Origin: Neospora caninum Liverpool
Taxonomy: Eukaryota > Apicomplexa > Conoidasida > Eucoccidiorida > Sarcocystidae
Length of the DNA stretch: 64,000 nucleotides
Direction of reading: 5' to 3'
Assembly: GCF_000208865.1 (NCBI RefSeq)
Contig: NC_018396.1
Location: 6,584,295 to 6,648,294, forward strand
Position numbers and translations under genes: made by a program. This document shows, in pieces, positions 57,333 through 64,000 of this stretch (position 1 is its first letter; the number at the start of each line of letters is the position of its first letter). Below the pieces are notes generated by a model, which was not told the DNA's origin, searched no databases, and was given only the letters and a program-made list of their open reading frames with translations.

Positions 57333-60300
57333 TTGAGGAGAGCGAGAGAACAGGGAGAGGAAAACAAGATAAGATCACAGCCATTGCCTCGTTGTCGCGT
57401 GGCAACCTACGGTGCTTGCTCCACTACGGGGCTCAGAAGGGGCCGCCACGCTGGTTTTCTTCGCTTACTCTTCGAACGAAGAAACGGAAACACACAGACA
57501 CGAGAAGGCGGCTCTCAAACGCCGTCTCTGTCTGCCTCTCTATCTTCCCGTTTCCGCCCTCCTTCCTTATCTGTCATACACTCCTGCTGGTGTGTTCAAG
57601 CGAGAGACGAAGAAAAGGACGACGGCAAAAGACACGGCAATCGACAAGCGCAGAGCTGCTTTCGGCACCGACAGGTTTGCAATGTGTGGGATTTTGCTCC
57701 TTCCATCTTCCTGCGGTTCGCCTCCCATACCTGTTGGTCTTGTGCCGTGTTTTCTGTCTGTATGTGTCCAATTCGTTTTGTTGCGTCGAAATTCGGACGC
57801 GATCTGCCTTTCTTAGTCGCCCTCCGTTGGAACCCCGGCGATGTGATTAGCCGCGTTCACTGGAGCAGTGCTAAGCTCGGAATACCGTTCTTTCCCACCG
57901 CTTTTGCCCGCGTTTGTGCGAAGCACACGAAGTCCCCGAGGACCTAGGCAAGAGGCGGAGGCGTCTACCGGCAGTCGACTTCGAGGTTTCCTCCAGTCTC
58001 GGAGGGCTTTCGAGCGGCAGCTAGCGACGAGGGATCTTAACACGCAGAGTGGACTCAGTCGCACGGACAACAAAACACTTACGTTTCAACAACTTTTCAT
58101 GCAACTCAGGCACCACCGAGGTACTAGGAAATAGGAAATTGCGTTAGTTCTTGCGCGCGCGGCAGACGAATCTCGGAGGGATCAGTCTCTCATCTCTCGA
58201 CGGTGAACTGAGCACCTAGACTCCGGGACCCGGCGACGGGTGGTGAAGCGGCGTGTCGCGTCTCTCCAAAAGTCGCGTAGCAGCAAACAAAAACAGGAAG
58301 GTTTGTGGCGAAAGAAAAAAGCAAAGGGATGTCAGTCGTGGCAGGGTGGATGAGGAAGCTCTCCAGAGACTCTGGAGAGAATTTGCGTGTGTGAATGGAA
58401 CAAACTCGCATGCCAGAGATGGCGCTTTTGGCACAAATCCTGTTTGGGCGGTTGGCAGCTCTCGCAGGAACGGGGAGAGACTGGAAACCGAAAGTTGAGT
58501 CCGCGTTTCTCTCCAAGTGACTTCACGTTTCACGGCACGAGCGAGCGAACCCACGATCGGCAAAGAGAAGCAAAATCGATGATGCGCAGCTTGCAAGTTT
58601 TCCGCCGCCTCCAGCACGCCGGGGGGCCGTGTGCCGTCTAGCGTCCGTGTCGAGGCTCGGTGGCACAGAACAAGGCAAGAAACGCGGATGGGGAAAGGAA
58701 GGGAACCTGGACCGAGAAACTCACGGACGAAAGAACTTCCCCGATGCTGCCAGAAGGAAACGCGGGACCGTTTTATGTCGGCGTCGTTGTGTCCGTGGCC
58801 TTCCCTCCGTCTTGAGCAAATGTATAGGTCGGATCGAGAACAAGTGTTACTGTGTTGGGCAGATTCTGAGAGAGGCGAAATGCCTTCCCAGAAACGCAAA
58901 AACGGAGAATGGAAAGCCTGACACGGGTGCTTCGAACGGTATACGCGAAGGTCGCCTCACTCTTGAAGGAACCAAAAAGTACGGGCTTTTGGTTTCGGAT
59001 CGACGCGCGGCCCTAAGCAGAAGGCCGTCCTTCAAAAACCTGGAGAACTGCAGAAAGCAGCCGTGAAGAAACCCCAGAAGAGAAGCATTCCGTTAAACTC
59101 CTCATCGTTCGTCAGCTCTGTCTAGCTTTACTCCCCCCGGCTCCTCGCAGTCAGTGTCCACCATTGTTTGTGGGCGGAGTCCCCGTTTGCGCGTCGTAGA
59201 CCCCCGCCAAGTTTTTGTTTTTCCTGAGCCTCCGCCGATCCCGTACTCAAAAGGGATCCTCTGCACACCATCAACAAATCATGGCTCGTAACGAATCTGG
59301 GCTGAATCGTCGGTTTTCGTCGGAGGAAACCACACACTCACGCTATGCTGAGAGGCCTCCCGTCGTGCGGGATCTAAGAAAACACACATTGTTGGATCGT
59401 GCGAGTTCAGTGTAGGCAAAAGGAAGCGTCGCTGCCACTTGATGAAGACCGCCACACAGGCTCCATGAGATGGCAAATCGAAGAAAACACCAGAGCTGGA
59501 CAAGTCAGAACACGCAATGCCAGTCGAGTAGTAACCGCTGGAACGTACGCCCAGGCAAGCAGGGGAAACAGGTTGGAATGTCCTTGAAAGAACAGACTGC
59601 TCGGCACATGGACGCGCCAGAAGAGGCTGTCAGAGAACTCCACGATTCACGTGTTTTTCTGCCGATCCTTGTTTTCAAACGTCCCTTCACTGCTCCAATC
59701 CTAGCTCACGTTTTCGTTCCGACTTGCGACTGTCTTGGGCCCGGGAAAGCCGGCTTTGTTCCAGTACAAGTCAACCCGGCACGCATCTTTTGCTGTTTTC
59801 GCCAGTGAAACTGCGACAGCTTTCCGGGATGGCAATCGCCGTGTTTCCGTGTTTGTTGGCGGTCTTTCGAGTCCGTGCGCCTGCAGGTTCCGCTTCGAGT
59901 CGTAGAGAATACGCTCGTAGTCTGTGGTGGTGTGCGACGGAGTTGCAGTGCCCTGTGTACTCCAAACAATTTACGGGTATCTGCTAGCGTTTAGACCTCT
60001 TCAGAAGTTCTGCACTGCTAACGCGTTTCACACGGTGTCTTGTTTTGCAGATGTGCTTCACTGAACGCACGAGCAGCGGGTGCGCTCCTCCATTGAGGAT
60101 CGCTTCGAGGCGTCGGCGGATTTTTGCCCCGCGAGTGGTCTACAGCAATAAGAGAAATCCTCGCATCCCCTCGAAAAGTGAGAGTCTGCCGACTGGAGAG
60201 AACGACGCACGCTTCCGTTTGAGGCGCATGCGGCTTCCACGTGGCCGTTCTTTGTATTCCAGAGCCTGGATTTCCTGCTCGCCTCTTCTTTGTTCGTGTT

Positions 60301-61421
60301 TCACAGCGTCAAGTCGTTTCCCTCTTGGGATTCTCCGGTCTCTGTTTAGGCCAGAAACGCACTCTGGCTCTTTTGGGGAGAGCAGAGAAAAACCACTGCT
60401 CTCCAAACTGTGTGCTTTTGTGGGGCTTCGACGCAAAGAGCTGTGATTCGTGTCTAGGTTAGAACCGTCGCACGGCGCCGGCTGGCTGCAGTCTGCGAGT
60501 CTGCGCAGAGATGGATTGAGCGCATGCGGTCTCACTGCTGGGTTCCTCTCTGCTGCATGCACGGCGACATGGGAGACTTTTCCACGAGGAAAAAGGGACG
60601 GAAAAGGGAAGACCACCGCGAGAAAAAAGACCTTTCTCTTCTCTCGTTTCCCTGCTGCTACCCTTTGCAAGAACATCTACATTTTCGGGGAACGTGCCAG
60701 CAGGCGGTGTGCCTGGGGGCAGAGTCGACACCCGGATCTTCCTGCGAGTCGCCGATAGCGTTTTTCTTCGAAATCGAGACTCTGCACACTGTCTCCTTTG
60801 CTGTTTTTCTTCCCCCCTTTTCCCTCCAGAATTCCCGGTTTCCTTTTCTCTCCGCTCTTCGTCTCCGCACGCACACCCTCCTGTCTTTCCCCGTCTCTCC
60901 GTTCCGCCGCTGTCTTCACGTTTCTCTGTATCCTCTCGTCTTCCACTGTCCACCGCGAGTCTATCCTCCTCCCCTGCTTCGTTGTCACTTGTCCCTTCCA
61001 CCTTCCTTCCTCACTTTTGTCTTGTCTCTCTTCTTCCTGTTCTTCCTCTCTTCTCTTGCTCTCTCGTTCCGTTCTTCTGTCTTCTGCTCTCTTCCCCCTT
61101 GCTTTCCTCTTGGTCTGACCTGCTTCCCCCCCGTGGTCCTTCTCCCCTCTCTTCCCTCCTTCTTCTGTTTCTCTCTCAACTCGTCTTCTGTTTCTTTCTC
61201 AACTCTCTCTCCACTCTTCTTCTGCTTCTTTCTCAACTCTCTCTCCACTCTTCTTCTGTCGTGTCTCGCTCCACTCGCCTTCTGTCGTGTTTCTCTCAGC
61301 TCTCCTCTTCTGTTTCTCTGTCAATTCTTCCCTCTCAACTCGTCTGCTCGCGTCTCTCTCTCAACTCTCTCTCAACTTTTCCTCTGTCGTGTATCCAAAT
61401 CTTTCCGCTCTCTCTTCGATA
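57333..61421. other. intergenic region upstream of the YEATS gene
   Basis: About 4.1 kb between the ATPase stop and the YEATS start, both plus strand. It should hold the ATPase 3' UTR and the YEATS promoter and leader. From about 60790 to 61420 the plus strand is almost all C/T, with near-repeats of TTTCTCAACTCTCTCTCCAC (two close copies at about 61190-61260), a likely long 5' leader. Open frames further left (57400-60450) are short, overlapping and without domains. I see no supported gene. Confidence 0.5.
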
Positions 61422-63892
61422 ATGCCGCGAGACCGCAGCGGCGGGGGAGCGCCCGCGTCCTGGGAGGGGCGAGAAGACGCCGCTGCGATCGCAGGCGCCG
61501 CGACGGGCGCGTCTGTAGGCTGGCGCGAATCGACGCATGTGCCTCGCTCGGCGCGCGCGCACAGCCACGCTCAAGAAGGCGCGAGAATCCTCAAGGGCCT
61601 TACCGTGCGTAAAACCTTCGTTCTCGGCAGCTACGCCTTTCGCCTCTCTCCAGTGGTAAGTCCTCGTGAAAAACGAGAGAAAGAAACGCGGAAGGAAAGG
61701 GGAGCGCAAGAAGAACAGAGCAGTGGGAGGCGCACAGACGTGGGGAGGCAGGCGTGCGGAGGGGAGACGACACATCTGTAGAGACAGGACAGTCTCGGGA
61801 ACAGATGGACATCTACGGGCAGAGAAGTAGGCAGGACCCTGAGGCGAGGGGGAAGAATGGCGTGGAGAAAGAACGAAGAGGACGAGAGACGGTCGCAGGA
61901 GCGTGCGGGGCTGCGGGGTTTCGGCGAGGGCTGCTGAGGAGGGACGCCGATTTCACGAAAAACGCGAGAGACGAAAACCGAGCGCAGCCAGAAAGAACAT
62001 AGACACGCGCTCGGACGCTGTCACAGAGGTCTTTACACACGCCCCCCTTTCCCCCCCCGTGTTTTTTCGTCTGTCTTTTTTCGTGCCCCGGTTCAGGAGA
62101 AGAAGAAGTACAACGACATGACCCACAAATGGACATGTCTGTTGCGAGCGCTGAATGGCGAGGATCTCACCTACTGCGTGAAGAAAGTTGTCTTCGAACT
62201 GGATCCGTCCTTCGTCAATCCGAAAAGAAGTACGTAACTCGGAGAAGAGCGACGAGCGAGGAGAACCGCGCGGCCACAAAGGTCCGCAGACAGAAGAGTT
62301 GGAACGGAAGACACGAGTGGCGCCTTTTCTGGGAACAGATGGAGAGCGCAGCCGCTCGCCGAATGCTCAAACCCCCTCGCGTAACTCCAGACGGAGCTTC
62401 ATCGTGCACTCAGTCCCTTTTGGCTGCGCAACGTCTCCCTTCTGTTGAATCTCGTGGCTTGATTTTTGCCTCGACGCTTGGCTTCGAGTGCGCAAACACA
62501 GTGGCAAAGACGCCCGTCTGCGCGGCGACTCGACGGGCCCTTTCCCTCCACAGAGACGTCGGCGGTCGCGCTGTCTCCGTGCGTGTTGCGTCACAGCACT
62601 AACCCACCCGCCGTACGAAGTGTCGGAGGCAGGCTGGGGCGAATTCCAGATTTCCGTCAAAGTCCACTTCATCGATGACTCTCTGCCTCCGGCGGAGCTC
62701 CGTCACTTCCTCCGGGCAAGTCACGACTTTTTTTTTCTGGATTTTCCCACCTGCTAGCGCGTTGCCTTCCGTTGCTTGGCTCTCCCGGTCGCCTGCTTCG
62801 CCGCTCCTCGGCCCGCTTTTGCCGAGATTGTCCTCTTTCGTGCCGGGATTCTTCTGCCCCTCGATGTGCTCCTCCTGTGTTTTGGAACACTCCGTCTCTC
62901 TTCTGGAGACGCGTGGCTGGCCCAATCTTCGCCTTTCCGCGGATGTCCCTTCAGTTTCCTGCGGCTTTCTTCTCTCCGATCCTCTGAATCCTTTCCCTCG
63001 TCCCCTGTGTTCCCTTCGCGCTGGATGTTTTCCCTTCTCATGGATGTTTTCCCTTCTCATGGATGTTTTCCCTTCTCATGGATGTTTTCCCTTCTCATGG
63101 ATGTCCTCTTCTTTCCGTTTTCGCCTTTCGCAGCTCAACCCGGAAGGCGGCCATGTCGTGGGCCCGTGCGTCGCCGCGGAGGTAATAACGGCTGCATGCG
63201 GCGCATCTTGCAGAGGTTCCCGGTCGACTGCGGAGGAGGCTCGGCCTTTCTCCTTGTGGAGACGACGTCGCTGTCGCCGGGTCCCGTCTAGCCGCGTGGA
63301 CAGCACACACGCCCTTTCCCCCTTGTGCTCCCAGCAAAAAAACAGACGCACCCGCGACGGCGAAGCGTAGATCGCGCTCGACCAGAAAGAAGTTCGACAC
63401 TATTACATGTCTACGAAATGTCTGTGCTTTCACGCGAGCATCTGCATGACGCTGAAGTTGAGTTTGTCGAAGCCCACGCGCATGCGTGCGTGGGGACAAC
63501 CGATGCTTGTATAGGAAGGCGCGTTGGGAAACACTGGATTCGATGTGTGTGTGTATAAACAGCCCATCGAGATCAACCTGCACCAGCGAAATCTCACTTT
63601 GCCTTTCCTGCGCCGTGTGCGTGTCTCGTTTTCGTCTGCGTTTCTCTGCCGTCGATCCTGTCAACCTCCGCTCTATCCGCGAGCGCGCGCGTTGCTCCTG
63701 CGGGTTTGCTGCCACCTGTAGACGCTCGACGAGGTACTGATTCACGAACCGAAGGAAAGCTTCTACGATGTGCTCATGGAAGGCCCCCACAAGCCGGCGG
63801 CGCCGCACGCGCTGGAAAAATATTTCCTTCAACAGCAGCCGCGATTCGACGAGCAAATGAAACTGCTCATGGGTGCCCAAGGCTTTGTCCAG
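61422..63892 (+). CDS. YEATS-domain protein (GAS41/YAF9-like), 3' truncated by the window
   Basis: Reads acylated histone lysines, usually as part of acetyltransferase or remodelling complexes. Visible exons: 61422-61655, 62097-62229, 62597-62715, 63134-63181, 63563-63616 and 63722-63892; the last ends FVQ|GTGCGA and the gene continues past 64000. The first ~55 residues are Gly/Ala/Arg-rich. The YEATS domain begins ILKGLTVRKTFVLGSYAFRL, then NDMTHKWTCLLRALNGEDLT and VVFELDPSF, then THPPYEVSEAGWGEFQISVK, then HFIDDSLPPAELRHFLRL. The conserved His of the THxW motif and the GWGEF motif, both part of the acyl-lysine pocket, are present. EPKESFYDVLMEGPH matches the end of the domain (YDE.VF.EP in relatives). 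Intron 3 has a GC donor (CGG|GCAAGT). Exon 5 (PIEINLHQRNLTLPFLRR) is the least certain. ATG 61422 is the first in the open frame after the pyrimidine-rich leader. Confidence 0.88.
63022..63097. repeat. 19-bp tandem repeat, four exact copies
   Basis: The unit TGGATGTTTTCCCTTCTCA is repeated four times without change in intron 3 of the YEATS gene (62716-63133), ending about 36 bp before the acceptor. Nineteen is not a multiple of three, which fits non-coding sequence. Confidence 0.95.
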
Positions 63893-64000
63893 GTGCGACA
63901 CCGGAAAAAACAAGCTGCCGACTTCCTGTGGTTCCTTTATCCTCCCCCCGTCTCTTCTTTTCCCTTTCTCGTTTCTTATTCTTTTCTCTTTTCTTCTTTT

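Noticed and set aside
60524..61612. Plus-strand open frame of 362 codons, Ser/Leu/Phe-rich
   Set aside because: It is the translation of the C/T-rich leader of the YEATS gene and runs out of frame through its first exon.

Overview
The window reads as nuclear DNA of a coccidian apicomplexan, most likely Toxoplasma gondii or a close relative such as Neospora or Hammondia. The evidence is a two-domain SRS surface antigen with a GPI signal, a VPS34-type PI3-kinase swollen to about three times its usual length by low-complexity inserts, very Ser/Arg/Glu-rich proteins, GC-rich exons, introns rich in (TA)n and TGCATGCA, and the absence of any bacterial operon structure. I placed exon boundaries by hand from GT/AG signals, reading phase and family similarity. 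In each multi-exon gene that lies wholly inside the window the exons sum to a multiple of three.

Layout, left to right: (1) 1-192, minus, the 5' end of an unknown gene running off the left edge; (2) 193-4140, divergent intergenic DNA; (3) 4141-6896, plus, a three-exon multi-pass membrane protein with a weak TMEM69/DUF3429 look; (4) 8160-13403, minus, a single-exon 1747-aa NDR-like AGC kinase with an insert of about 565 residues in its activation segment; (5) 16355-18033, minus, a two-exon SRS antigen; (6) 18034-21767, intergenic DNA with a possible decayed coding remnant and an exact 40-bp duplication; (7) 21768-30040, plus, an eight-exon 1600-aa protein of unknown function with an apicoplast-style bipartite leader; (8) 31721-44584, minus, the nine-exon 2872-aa class III PI3-kinase; (9) 46388-57332, plus, a 16-exon 843-aa P-loop ATPase with a mitochondrial-type presequence, whose 1.6-kb intron 14 holds a repetitive antisense Ser-rich ORF; (10) 57333-61421, intergenic DNA; (11) 61422 to the right edge, plus, a YEATS-domain chromatin reader, 3'-truncated by the window.

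The genes do not form one pathway, which is normal for this group. There are loose themes: endomembrane and apicoplast biology (the PI3-kinase and the protein with the bipartite leader, which converge tail to tail), two possible mitochondrial proteins, signalling (the NDR-like kinase), the host-facing surface (SRS) and chromatin (YEATS). I found no mobile element, no CRISPR array and no intact RNA gene. One tRNA-Lys-like fragment is described.
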